Positions 27,282 to 36,410 of a DNA stretch of 64,000 nucleotides are shown one piece after another (the stretch's first letter is position 1; every line of letters starts with the position of its first letter). Both the position numbers and the translations under genes were made by a program. The DNA comes from Agriterribacter humi (GTDB taxonomy: Bacteria; Bacteroidota; Bacteroidia; Chitinophagales; Chitinophagaceae). Where the stretch lies: the NCBI RefSeq assembly GCF_009192765.1, contig NZ_VOHQ01000002.1:1-64000 (forward strand), written 5' to 3'. Below the pieces are notes generated by a model. That model was not told where the DNA came from. It saw only the letters and a list, made by a program, of their open reading frames with translations, and searched no databases.

Positions 27282-28196
27282 TCAATCTTTTGGATTGTAG
27301 TAAACATGCTCACTATTTCTCTTTTCCCTGTACGCATTAGGCGACATACCCATCAGCTTTGTAAAAAAGCGTGAAAAATAATACGGATCTTCTATCCCCA
27401 CGCGGGTGGCTATTTCCTTTATTCTTAAATTGGTAAACATCAGGAACTGGCAGGCTTGCTGTACTTTAAGGTGATTAAAATATTCCATTGGCGGGTAGCC
27501 TGTCTTTTTTTTGAAAAGAAAGGAAAAATGCGAGGGAGACATGCTTACTTCATCCGCCATCTGTTGGAGGGTGCACATGGAATCAATATTTTTTTTCATG
27601 AAGTCAATCACAATGTCCATTTCAGTGAGAGTGCTGACAGAATTAAATTTTTCGGCGTGCATAAAGGAGCCCAGAAAATGATAAAAACACAAATTGGCAT
27701 ACAGCATATTTTCGATGCTGTAGCCTCTTTCCAGTTGATGGTAAATGGTATTAAACAATTCTGTGCGCTGTTCATTGTAATGCAAAAAACTTTTGTGCCC
27801 GTCAAACTGCTCCAGCATATGGGTTATAATGGCATCTGAAATGGCTCCGGTAAAATGAATCCAGTAAATAGTCCATGGATCTTTTTCATTTGCGGCATAG
27901 TAATGCTCCGTTTGTTTTGGAACAACAAAGAAATCTCCGGGTTCAATATCATACTGCTCCTTTTTTATGGTTACGCTTCCTTTGCCTTCTATGCAATAAA
28001 TAAGAATATGCTGTTCGGCGCCACGTAACCGCTCACGGTAGTGAAACCGGGCTTTTGGGTAATAGCCGATATCGGTTATATATAGCCCTGATATAATGGT
28101 ATTATTTGTGCAATTTGATGCCAGCACTTTCCGGGGAATTACAACTGCTTTTTGTCCCTGGAATCCTTCCTTTTTTTTAATAATTGTTGCCGGCAT
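27282..28196 (-). CDS. AraC family transcriptional regulator
   Basis: The 304-residue protein has an N-terminal cupin-type sensor region (HILIYCIEGKGSVTIKKE, IEPGDFFVVPKQTEHYYA). The C-terminal double helix-turn-helix includes CTLQQMADEVSMSPSHFSF and IKEIATRVGIEDPYYFSRFF, ending in MSPNAYR. It most likely binds a sugar and activates transcription. The gene is divergent from the MFS sugar porter. The shared upstream box at 28,217-28,256 lies in the gap between them, and more copies precede GH2, SusC and the PSCyt gene, which makes this protein the obvious candidate to bind them. Confidence 0.92.
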   Translation of the reverse strand: MPATIIKKKEGFQGQKAVVIPRKVLASNCTNNTIISGLYITDIGYYPKARFHYRERLRGAEQHILIYCIEGKGSVTIKKEQYDIEPGDFFVVPKQTEHYYAANEKDPWTIYWIHFTGAISDAIITHMLEQFDGHKSFLHYNEQRTELFNTIYHQLERGYSIENMLYANLCFYHFLGSFMHAEKFNSVSTLTEMDIVIDFMKKNIDSMCTLQQMADEVSMSPSHFSFLFKKKTGYPPMEYFNHLKVQQACQFLMFTNLRIKEIATRVGIEDPYYFSRFFTKLMGMSPNAYREKRNSEHVYYNPKD

Positions 28197-28216
28197 GCAG
28201 GTAAATTTTGCTAAAA

Positions 28217-28281
28217 GTAAAAAAATCCATCATTATCCAAGTTTTTTACATTGAACTTATGTAAACACAATGGGATATTTG
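28217..28281 (+). promoter_or_regulatory. Predicted AraC-regulon promoter of the MFS porter
   Basis: The box TCCATCATTATCCA begins at 28,226, preceded by GTAAAAAAA. TTG (28,251-28,253) is a -33 element and GATATTTG (28,274-28,281) a -7 element, with 20 bp between. The layout is the same as at 41,590. A start at TTG 28,251 for the porter would fall inside this promoter. Confidence 0.75.
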
Positions 28282-28316
28282 TTGTACATATATTTGGAGA
28301 AACACTTTTGTATAAA

Positions 28317-29660
28317 ATGCTTAAACTTTTACCACCTCATCAATTTAATACAGGATATATTGTTGGCATTTCATTTATCTCTGCTTTGGGTGGTTATCTC
28401 TTTGGGTTTGATTTTGCTGTTATTGCCGGCGCTTTGCCCTTTTTGCAAAAGCAATTTGGTTTGGATGCCTATTGGGAAGGTTTTGTAACGGGTAGTCTTG
28501 CATTAGGGGCCATTGCAGGCTGTTTGTTTGCCGGAAAAATATCCGATAAGTATGGAAGAAAAGCAGGGCTGCTCTTAGCTGCCTTTGTTTTTGCTGTATC
28601 ATCGCTGGCCATGGCATTTGCCCCTGGCCGCAACTTTTTTATAATAGCCCGTTTTTCCGCTGGTATTGGAGTAGGCATGACTTCTATGCTTTCACCCATG
28701 TACATTGCCGAAATTGCGCCGGCGCAATGGCGGGGCAGGCTGGTTGCAATTAATCAGCTTACTATAGTGCTGGGAATACTGGTTACCAACCTGGTTAATT
28801 ATTTATTGAGTAATAGTGGTGATGATGCCTGGAGGTGGATGTTTGGTTTAGGAGCTGTTCCTTCTGTTTTGTTTTTAACCGGCATTTTTATTTTACCCGA
28901 GAGCCCGCGGTGGCTGGTGCAAAACAATAAAGCCACCAGGGCACTTGATGTTTTACATAAAATAGGCGATAGCCGCTTTGCTGAAAGCGCTGTTATCAGT
29001 ATTCAGCAATCATTAAAGGGTGTAACTAAAATAAACTACAGCGCAGCTTTGAATAAAGCTTTTCTTCCCGCCGTTTTAATTGGCATAGGGCTGGCAGTAT
29101 TTCAGCAGTTGTGTGGAATCAATACGGTATTTAATTATGCTCCAAAGCTGTTTGAAAGCATTGGTGCTTCGCAGGATGATCAATTAAAGCAAACCGTTTT
29201 TATTGGTGGTGTAAATCTTGTATTTACATTGCTGTCTATGCTCCTGGTAGATAAGCTGGGCCGAAAGCCTTTAATGCTGTTTGGCGCGGGAGGGCTTGCC
29301 ATATTATATATTATAGTTGCCCAAATGCTTGCTTCAGGTTCATCGTATGTTGCGTGGTTTTTGCTGGCGGCTATTGGCACTTATGCCATGTCGTTAGCCC
29401 CCGTTACCTGGGTACTGATCTCTGAAATATTTCCCAATAAAGTAAGAGTTGCAGCCACGTCCATTGCCGTAATTTGCCTGTGGGCAGCTTATTTTATACT
29501 GGTATTTACCTTTCCTGTACTGTATGAAAAATTCAGGGATTCTACTTTTTATTTTTATTCTGCTGTTTGTATCCTGGGTTTCCTGTTTATATGGAAAAAG
29601 GTAAACGAAACAAAGGGCAAAACGCTGGAAGAAATGGATGCTGTTGCGGGAGGACATTGA
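28317..29660 (+). CDS. MFS sugar porter
   Basis: The protein is a 12-helix major facilitator of the sugar porter family, about 447 residues from the ATG at 28,317. This start is preferred over a TTG 66 bp upstream, since the upstream stretch overlaps the predicted promoter. Family signatures seen are GGYLFGFDFAVIAGALPFL, DKYGRKAGLL, PESPRWL, and QQLCGINTVFNYAP in helix 7, with DKLGRKPLML between the halves. It should import a mono- or small oligosaccharide by proton symport through the inner membrane. The next gene starts 39 bp downstream and is probably co-transcribed. Confidence 0.93.
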   Translation: MLKLLPPHQFNTGYIVGISFISALGGYLFGFDFAVIAGALPFLQKQFGLDAYWEGFVTGSLALGAIAGCLFAGKISDKYGRKAGLLLAAFVFAVSSLAMAFAPGRNFFIIARFSAGIGVGMTSMLSPMYIAEIAPAQWRGRLVAINQLTIVLGILVTNLVNYLLSNSGDDAWRWMFGLGAVPSVLFLTGIFILPESPRWLVQNNKATRALDVLHKIGDSRFAESAVISIQQSLKGVTKINYSAALNKAFLPAVLIGIGLAVFQQLCGINTVFNYAPKLFESIGASQDDQLKQTVFIGGVNLVFTLLSMLLVDKLGRKPLMLFGAGGLAILYIIVAQMLASGSSYVAWFLLAAIGTYAMSLAPVTWVLISEIFPNKVRVAATSIAVICLWAAYFILVFTFPVLYEKFRDSTFYFYSAVCILGFLFIWKKVNETKGKTLEEMDAVAGGH

Positions 29661-29683
29661 TCCTGTTTCTTGCAGTAAGACAA

Positions 29684-29702
29684 TTAAAAATCCATCATTA
29701 TG
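29684..29702 (+). repeat. Partial copy of the regulon box before the DUF5107 gene
   Basis: AAAAATCCATCATTA sits directly at the start codon of the gene at 29,700. It repeats 15 bases of the AraC-regulon box, but the second TCCA and the -7 element at +48 are missing, so it is unlikely to be a working promoter. Confidence 0.5.
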
Positions 29703-32700
29703 AGTAATGAGGTAAAAGCATGGGAGGAAATGGTGATCATTCCTACTTATACAACCGGGGAGCCTGATAAAAATCCCATGTTCCTGGAAAAGCGTGTATA
29801 CCAGGGCAGCAGTGGTGCAGTATACCCGCATCCGGTTATTGACCGTGTAGCCGATGAAAAAACAGATGTAGCATATAAGGCCTTATTCATTGAAAATGAG
29901 TTTCTGAAAATTATGATCTTGCCGGCGATGGGCGGGCGGCTCCAGATGGCTTATGATAAGACCAATGATTATCATTTTGTATATTATAACAGGGTTATAA
30001 AGCCTGCACTGGTGGGACTTACAGGTCCGTGGATATCCGGAGGCATAGAGCTTAATTGGCCGCAGCATCATCGCCCCAGCACTTTTGATCCTGTAGATTA
30101 TGCTATAGAAACGCATACGGACGGGAGTAAAACAGTGTGGGTAAGCGAGATAGAAAAAATGTTTCACACCAAAGGAATGGCGGGCTTCCGGTTATATCCT
30201 GGCAAAGCATACATTGAAATTACCGGCAGGTTGTACAACCGCACAGTATTGCCTCAAACATTTTTGTGGTGGGCTAACCCGGCGGTGGCGGCAGATGAGC
30301 ATTATCAGTCCATATTTCCTCCCGATGTGCATGCTGTATACGATCATGGCAAAAGAGATGTGTCTTCTTTCCCCATTGCCACGGGTACTTATTATAAAGT
30401 AGATTATTCGCCCGGTACGGATATTTCCATGTATAAAAATATTCCGGTGCCAACTTCTTACATGGCGGTTAATTCGGAATTTGATTTTGTGGGTGGTTAT
30501 CATCATGGTAAAAAGGCCGGTTTATTGCATGTGGCCAATCATCATATTTCGCCCGGGAAAAAACAATGGACCTGGGGTTGTGGTGATTTTGGTAAGGCCT
30601 GGAACAGGCACCTGACAGATGAAGACGGGCCTTACCTCGAAATAATGACGGGCATGTTTACCGATAACCAACCGGATTTTGGCTGGATAATGCCCAATGA
30701 AGAAAGAACATTCACGCAATATTTTCTTCCTTATAAAGCAGTGGGCAATGTAAAAAATGCAACTAAAGATGCCCTGATAAATCTTGAAGTGAAAGATCAT
30801 AAGGCGGTATTGAAAGTATATCTTTCTTCTTCCCGGAACAATGTAAGGATACTGCTCTCATTGGGTGATGTGATTCTTTTTGAAACAACGGACAGCTTAT
30901 CACCTGTAAGAACTTTTGAAAAAAGTATTGATTTGCCCGGCGCCTATTTACTTCAGCAATTGAAAGCCATTGTAAAAAGCGAAACCGGCCAAATGCTGGT
31001 AAGTTATGTGCCTGTTGTGGGCAATGATGGTGTTGCTGTTCCCGATGCTGCTAAACCTTTACAGGATCCGGCCGATATAGAAACAAATGAGGCATTGTAT
31101 ATGGCGGGGTTGCACCTGGAACAGTACCGCCATGCAACCTGCTCACCTGTTCGTTATTACGAAGAAGCATTGCGGAGAGATGGATCAGATATCAGAAATA
31201 ACAATGCGCTTGGTCTTTGGTATTTCCGCAGGGGACAGTTTGCGAAAGCAGAACCTTATTTCCGGAGTGCGGTAACATCTCTGCTTGTGCACAATCCCAA
31301 TCCTTATGATGGGGAACCATTGTATAATCTCGGATTAAGTTTTTTGTACCAGGACAAAAAGAAAGAAGCATACGAAAGTTTTTTTAAAAGTTGCTGGAAT
31401 GCCGCCTGGCAGGACAATGGCTACCTGCAACTGGCAAGGATGGAAATGGCTCAAAATAATACAGAGCAGAGCTTTTTGTTTGTTGAAAAGTCATTGGCGC
31501 GCAACCATCACGGATTTAAATCGCGGCACCTCAAAGCCATGTTGTTCCGGTATATGAACAGGCTGGAAGAGGCAAAATTATTTGCGATGGAAACTTTGCA
31601 GATGGATGCTTTTGATTTTGGTTCATCTTATGAATATTTTCTTATACTGCGTTTGCAACAATGTACACAGGAGGCCAATCTGCAACTTGCGCAATTAAAG
31701 CAGAGGCTTCGCAATGAGGCGCATACTTTTATTGAAATAGCCATTGATTATGCATGGTGTGGCAGGTACAGGGAGGCTATCGCTTTTTTATTATTGGATG
31801 ATCGCACAACACAGCATCCGTTGAACGCGTATTATATCTCTTATTACTATTTTTTATCGGCTGATCATAATGAGGCGAAACGATGGGCCGATAAAGGATT
31901 TGCTCAAAGTTCCAATCGTGTATTTCCTAACCGGCTGGAAGATATCGCTGTGCTGAAGTATATTTCGCAGCTCAATCCCGCAGACTATAAGGCTTTGTAC
32001 TATCTCGGAAATTTATGGTACGATAAAAGACAATACAGCGAAGCGATAGATTGCTGGGAAAGATCATATCACGTATATGATGGTTTTGCTTCCGTTATGC
32101 GCAACCTCGGCATTGCCTGCTACAACCGGCTTCACCAGGGAGAAAAAGCATTGCAATATTTTGAAAAAGCGTTTTTCGCAGATACTTCAGACGCGAGGGT
32201 GTTATTTGAACTGGATCAATTATATAAGGCCCTAAACTATAACGTGAAGAGGCGTCTTGATTTTTTAAAGCAATATGCTCCGTTGGTATTGCAAAGAGAT
32301 GATCTTTACCTTGAACTGGTAACCCTTTATAATGTATGTGGGGAATATGAAGAAGCCATGCATTTCCTGGCAAACAGGAAGTTCCATCCGTGGGAAGGCG
32401 GAGAAGGTAAAGTAACCGGGCAGTATGTGCAGGCAAAAATGGGACTGGCCAAAAAATCCATAGCCAACCGGCAGTACAATGATGCAATAAGACTTTTGGA
32501 AGAAGCCTGTGCATATCCTGTAAATTTAGGCGAAGGTAAATTGCCCGGCACACAGGAAAATGACATTCTTTACTGGTTAGGAACAGCATATGAATATTTG
32601 AATGATAAAAAAACTGCTGAGGATTATTGGTTGCAGGCATCTGTTGGAATAGCCGAACCTGCCGCTGCAATATATTATAACGACCCACAGCCGGATACAA

Positions 32701-33035
32701 TATTTTACCAGGGATTGTCCTTATTAAAATTGAAGCGGGCAAAGGAAGCGCATGCAAGATTCGGCAATTTAATAGCGTATGGCCAACAGCATATGGATGA
32801 CAATGTGAAAATGGATTACTTCGCTGTTTCATTTCCCGGTTTGATGATACTGGATGATGATTTAAATAAACGCAACCGCGTTCATTGCCATTATGTAATG
32901 GCATTGGGTTATACCGGACTGGGAGAAGTAGAAAAAGCTGCCTGGCATTTTAATGCAATCAGTGATATGGATATCAGTCATCAGGGAACTCATGTACACG
33001 CTGATATAAAAGGAAAGCGTATCCTCCACCCGTAA
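29700..33035 (+). CDS. DUF5107 domain protein with TPR region
   Basis: At 1,111 residues this large protein has no signal peptide. Its first 350-380 residues match the DUF5107 type, probably a galactose-mutarotase-like beta-sandwich (ENEFLKIMILPAMGGRLQ, GGIELNWPQHHRPS, WGCGDFGKAWNRHL). The remainder is a long array of TPR-like repeats (for example YEEALRRDGSDIRNNNALGL and YYLGNLWYDKRQYSEAIDCW). It follows the MFS sugar porter and shares its transcript. Context and fold suggest a cytoplasmic enzyme or binding protein acting on the imported glycoside. The activity is not known to me. Confidence 0.82.
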   Translation: MSNEVKAWEEMVIIPTYTTGEPDKNPMFLEKRVYQGSSGAVYPHPVIDRVADEKTDVAYKALFIENEFLKIMILPAMGGRLQMAYDKTNDYHFVYYNRVIKPALVGLTGPWISGGIELNWPQHHRPSTFDPVDYAIETHTDGSKTVWVSEIEKMFHTKGMAGFRLYPGKAYIEITGRLYNRTVLPQTFLWWANPAVAADEHYQSIFPPDVHAVYDHGKRDVSSFPIATGTYYKVDYSPGTDISMYKNIPVPTSYMAVNSEFDFVGGYHHGKKAGLLHVANHHISPGKKQWTWGCGDFGKAWNRHLTDEDGPYLEIMTGMFTDNQPDFGWIMPNEERTFTQYFLPYKAVGNVKNATKDALINLEVKDHKAVLKVYLSSSRNNVRILLSLGDVILFETTDSLSPVRTFEKSIDLPGAYLLQQLKAIVKSETGQMLVSYVPVVGNDGVAVPDAAKPLQDPADIETNEALYMAGLHLEQYRHATCSPVRYYEEALRRDGSDIRNNNALGLWYFRRGQFAKAEPYFRSAVTSLLVHNPNPYDGEPLYNLGLSFLYQDKKKEAYESFFKSCWNAAWQDNGYLQLARMEMAQNNTEQSFLFVEKSLARNHHGFKSRHLKAMLFRYMNRLEEAKLFAMETLQMDAFDFGSSYEYFLILRLQQCTQEANLQLAQLKQRLRNEAHTFIEIAIDYAWCGRYREAIAFLLLDDRTTQHPLNAYYISYYYFLSADHNEAKRWADKGFAQSSNRVFPNRLEDIAVLKYISQLNPADYKALYYLGNLWYDKRQYSEAIDCWERSYHVYDGFASVMRNLGIACYNRLHQGEKALQYFEKAFFADTSDARVLFELDQLYKALNYNVKRRLDFLKQYAPLVLQRDDLYLELVTLYNVCGEYEEAMHFLANRKFHPWEGGEGKVTGQYVQAKMGLAKKSIANRQYNDAIRLLEEACAYPVNLGEGKLPGTQENDILYWLGTAYEYLNDKKTAEDYWLQASVGIAEPAAAIYYNDPQPDTIFYQGLSLLKLKRAKEAHARFGNLIAYGQQHMDDNVKMDYFAVSFPGLMILDDDLNKRNRVHCHYVMALGYTGLGEVEKAAWHFNAISDMDISHQGTHVHADIKGKRILHP

Positions 33036-33106
33036 AGGATACCTGTTTGACGCAAAGAGAATGGTACTGGTTTATCAGGTATTATCAATCATTTCACACA
33101 AAATCC

Positions 33107-33171
33107 GTAAAAAAATCCATCATATTCCATGCTAAGTCCATGTCCTTCCTTTACTGTGTGTTATAATTTTG
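33107..33171 (+). promoter_or_regulatory. Predicted AraC-regulon promoter of susC
   Basis: GTAAAAAAA then TCCATCATATTCCA from 33,116, with a further TCCA at 33,137, shows TCCA units about 10-11 bp apart on one face of the helix. The -7 element TAATTTTG (33,164-33,171) is a perfect TAnnTTTG and lies 48 bp after the box start. The -33 TTG is replaced by TGT, which fits an activator-dependent promoter. Confidence 0.8.
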
Positions 33172-33223
33172 ATGGAGCATTATAATTTATTTATATACTT
33201 TTTCAAAACGTAAAACTGCCAGT

Positions 33224-36200
33224 ATGAATGATTGCTTTGCCAGCTTGCCGCACAATGTTTATTGTGTTTGCAAAAATGTATTTCATTCCCTCTCTCATAA
33301 ATTGTTTGCAGTATTTATTTTTTCATTTATTACCACACAAACTTTTTCGCAATCAGCTATTCCTGTAAAAGGTGTAGTTTCCGACGAAAAAGGTGTTCCA
33401 TTATCGGGTGTTACTATTACTGTTAAAGGAAGCGAAGCAAACGCGGTAAGTGGTGCTGATGGAAGGTTCAGCCTCAATGCTCCGAATAAAAGGGCAGTGC
33501 TGATTTTTAGCTATGTGGGGCACCAGGTGCAGGAAATTACGGTTGGAGACAAAACGGATTTTAATATTACGCTTATTGCCGGCGAAAACCAGTTAGAGCA
33601 GGTAGTGGTAGTGGGATACGGTACGCAAAAACGCGCATCTGTTACGGCTGCTGTGGCTACTATCCAGGGGAGCGATATAGCTGCCAAGCCTGTGGCTAAC
33701 CTGAGTAATAGTATCGGCGGCAGGGTAGCGGGTGTAATATTTACACAAAACGCGGGCGAGCCAGGCTATGATGGCGCCAACCTGTTAATAAGAGGAAGAA
33801 GCACAACAGGCAACACCCAGCCATTGGTGATAGTGGATGGTGTACCCCGTAGTTTTAATCAATTGGATCCGAACAGTATTGCCTCTTTAACTATTCTGAA
33901 GGATGCAGCAGCGGTAGCGCCATACGGTATGGCAGGCGCCAATGGCGTAATATTGATTACTACTAAAAGAGGTAAAAGCGGCGCGCCAACGCTTGAATAC
34001 AGTGGTTATGTAGGATGGCAGAATCCTACCCGCCTCACAAAATTTGTAAATGCCTCAGAATACGCAACCATGCGTAATATTGCCAACGCCAATGTAGGTA
34101 GTCCTGCCGTATATACCGAAGAGGAATTGCAGAAATTCAAAGATGGCTCGGATCCTGATCTTTACCCCAATCACAATGTATTAAAAGAATTAATTACTCC
34201 CAATGCCATTATAACAGGACACAATCTTTCTTTGTCGGGCGGAACCGACAAACTCCGTTATTACGGAGGATTAGGTTACCTGAACCAGAAAGGGATGTGG
34301 GGACCTACGAATTATAAAAGATACAACTTAGTGTCCAATATTGAAGCGCAGGCAACAGCCACCACAAAAGTTTCACTATCGCTGAACGGGCGTGTGGAAG
34401 ACCGCAATTTTCCGGGGGTGAGTGCGGGCAGTATTTTTTACCAGGCCTTTCGCACACCGCCTACCGCGCCTTTAACTTTCAGTAATGGTTTGCCGGGTTC
34501 CTATATCGGCAGGTCGGCTTACGGCAATATTTTTAACAGCGGTTATACCAATACGGTAGGTTATGTGCTGCTCAGCCAGTTCTCTATAGAACAGCAGCTT
34601 CCTTTTATTAAAGGGCTTAGTGTAAAGGCCGCTGTTAGTTACGATATGAATGAGCCGGGTGGCAGCGATCCTGCCATAACATTAAGCAAAACCTGGCGTA
34701 CTCCAATACCATATTATACGGTAAATGCAACAACACAGCCTTATACCTATACCCTGGCAGGGAATGACGGTCCTGCCAAACCGGTTTACTCTGTATCATA
34801 CTTCCAGAACCAGGCATTTACTTACCAGGGTTACCTGAATTATAATAATGATTTTGGTAAACATGGCGTAACCGCTATGGTAGTGCTTGAGGCAAGGAAC
34901 AGTAAGTTTACTTCATTAGGTGCATCGAGAAGTAATTTTAATGTAAATGTTCCTGAATTGAATAATGGCAGTTTTAATGCTACAGATATCAGTAACAACG
35001 GCTTTTCCGGACAAACCAAACAGCAATCCGCTATATTCAGGGTTACTTATGCTTACAATAGCAAATATCTTTTTGAAGCATCGGGCAGGTACGACGGGCA
35101 TTACGCTTTTGGACCCGGTCACCGGTATGGTTTCTTCCCTGCAGTGTCGGCAGGATGGCGTTTATCTGAAGAAGATTTTATACGCCAGAACCTGGAGTGG
35201 GTTGATAATTTAAAATTGCGTGCATCATATGGCGAATCCGGTGCACTGCCCTATATTGGCGGTAATCTTGCCGCTTTTCAGTACTTAAGCGCATATAGTT
35301 TGTATGGCAACTCCGCAGTAATTAATGGCTCGGGAACACAGGGACTTAATGAAACATTGGAAGCCAATCCCAATATTACCTGGGAAAGAGCCCGCAAAAC
35401 AAACATAGGTTTAGACCTCTCCATATTGAATGGTTTATTTACACTGGAGGCAGATTACTTTTTTGAAAAGAGAAATAATATGCTGGTGGCGCCAAATGCT
35501 ATTCTTCCGGGTGAATATGGCATAGGGCTGGCGCAGGAAAATGCAGCTATAATGAGCAACCGCGGATTTGAATTTACAGCCGGTACGCGTTATAGCCCCG
35601 CAAAAGATTTAACATTAGGGCTAACAGCTAATTTTACGCTGGCAAAAAACAAGTTGCTTCAAATCTTTGAAGATGATGCTACTTTCAATAACCCGAACCG
35701 GAAACTAACAGGCAGGGCATTGGGAACGCAATTTGGTTACCAGGCAACCGGGTATTTCCAGGTGAGTGATGATAAAGACGGCGATGGAATCATTCAGTCT
35801 TCGGAATACCCCGTAACACAGTTTGGTACTTTACACCCGGGGGATTTGAAGTATTTAGATGTAAATGGCGACAACCAGATTTCTCCTGATGATTATATGC
35901 CTATTGGCAAACCTTCCACCCCGCAAATTATTTATGGTTTTGCACCCACAATTAATTATAAAAGTTTCGATCTGAGCCTGCTCTTCCAGGGAGCGGCTGC
36001 AAGAGATTTTTATATAGCTGCAGAAGCAGCTTTCCCCTTTGTAAATTCTGCATCCGCTGTTAGGGAAACGCTGGATTACTGGACACCTGAAAATCCAAAT
36101 GCGCGTAATCCGCGTGTAACCCCGCAACCTACTGATAATAATCAACGGGGATCATCCTGGTGGATCAATAAGGGATCTTACCTCAGATTAAAAACAGGAG

Positions 36201-36391
36201 AACTGGGCTATACACTGCCTGCTGCCATATTAAAAGGCATCAAAATACAGGCTGCACGTTTTTATTTGTCGGGGCAAAATATTCTTACCTGGAGCAAGAT
36301 TAAAAATTTTGATCCCGAGATCAGCTCAACCAGCGGGCAGTATTATCCACAGCAAAGAGTAGTATCTGTAGGTTTAAATGTAACATTCTAA
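33224..36391 (+). CDS. SusC/RagA family TonB-linked outer membrane transporter
   Basis: The 1,055-residue protein starts with a long signal region (to about residue 43). A carboxypeptidase-D-like repeat domain follows (VKGVVSDEKGVPLSGVTITV), then the plug (VVVVGYGTQKRASVTAAV, LIVDGVPRSF-like and LKDAAAVAPYGMAGANGVIL) and a 22-strand-type beta barrel that ends in an aromatic residue (VGLNVTF). With SusD it forms the outer membrane glycan importer powered by TonB. It starts 20 bp before susD and is driven by the predicted regulon promoter. The ligand is unknown, probably the substrate of the nearby GH2 enzyme. Confidence 0.96.
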   Translation: MNDCFASLPHNVYCVCKNVFHSLSHKLFAVFIFSFITTQTFSQSAIPVKGVVSDEKGVPLSGVTITVKGSEANAVSGADGRFSLNAPNKRAVLIFSYVGHQVQEITVGDKTDFNITLIAGENQLEQVVVVGYGTQKRASVTAAVATIQGSDIAAKPVANLSNSIGGRVAGVIFTQNAGEPGYDGANLLIRGRSTTGNTQPLVIVDGVPRSFNQLDPNSIASLTILKDAAAVAPYGMAGANGVILITTKRGKSGAPTLEYSGYVGWQNPTRLTKFVNASEYATMRNIANANVGSPAVYTEEELQKFKDGSDPDLYPNHNVLKELITPNAIITGHNLSLSGGTDKLRYYGGLGYLNQKGMWGPTNYKRYNLVSNIEAQATATTKVSLSLNGRVEDRNFPGVSAGSIFYQAFRTPPTAPLTFSNGLPGSYIGRSAYGNIFNSGYTNTVGYVLLSQFSIEQQLPFIKGLSVKAAVSYDMNEPGGSDPAITLSKTWRTPIPYYTVNATTQPYTYTLAGNDGPAKPVYSVSYFQNQAFTYQGYLNYNNDFGKHGVTAMVVLEARNSKFTSLGASRSNFNVNVPELNNGSFNATDISNNGFSGQTKQQSAIFRVTYAYNSKYLFEASGRYDGHYAFGPGHRYGFFPAVSAGWRLSEEDFIRQNLEWVDNLKLRASYGESGALPYIGGNLAAFQYLSAYSLYGNSAVINGSGTQGLNETLEANPNITWERARKTNIGLDLSILNGLFTLEADYFFEKRNNMLVAPNAILPGEYGIGLAQENAAIMSNRGFEFTAGTRYSPAKDLTLGLTANFTLAKNKLLQIFEDDATFNNPNRKLTGRALGTQFGYQATGYFQVSDDKDGDGIIQSSEYPVTQFGTLHPGDLKYLDVNGDNQISPDDYMPIGKPSTPQIIYGFAPTINYKSFDLSLLFQGAAARDFYIAAEAAFPFVNSASAVRETLDYWTPENPNARNPRVTPQPTDNNQRGSSWWINKGSYLRLKTGELGYTLPAAILKGIKIQAARFYLSGQNILTWSKIKNFDPEISSTSGQYYPQQRVVSVGLNVTF

Positions 36392-36410
36392 AAATATCAA
36401 CATTCGCTAT

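Noticed and set aside
28251-28316. TTG start for the MFS porter
   Set aside because: The extension overlaps the predicted -33 and -7 elements, and the ATG at 28,317 gives the usual short N-terminus.
29684-29702. A fifth working regulon promoter before the DUF5107 gene
   Set aside because: Only half of the box is present and there is no -7 element at the fixed distance; co-transcription with the porter is simpler.
32095-32904. Antisense open frame of 269 codons inside the DUF5107 gene
   Set aside because: Shadow of the coding strand; composition odd (rich in His, Arg and Leu) and no domain seen.
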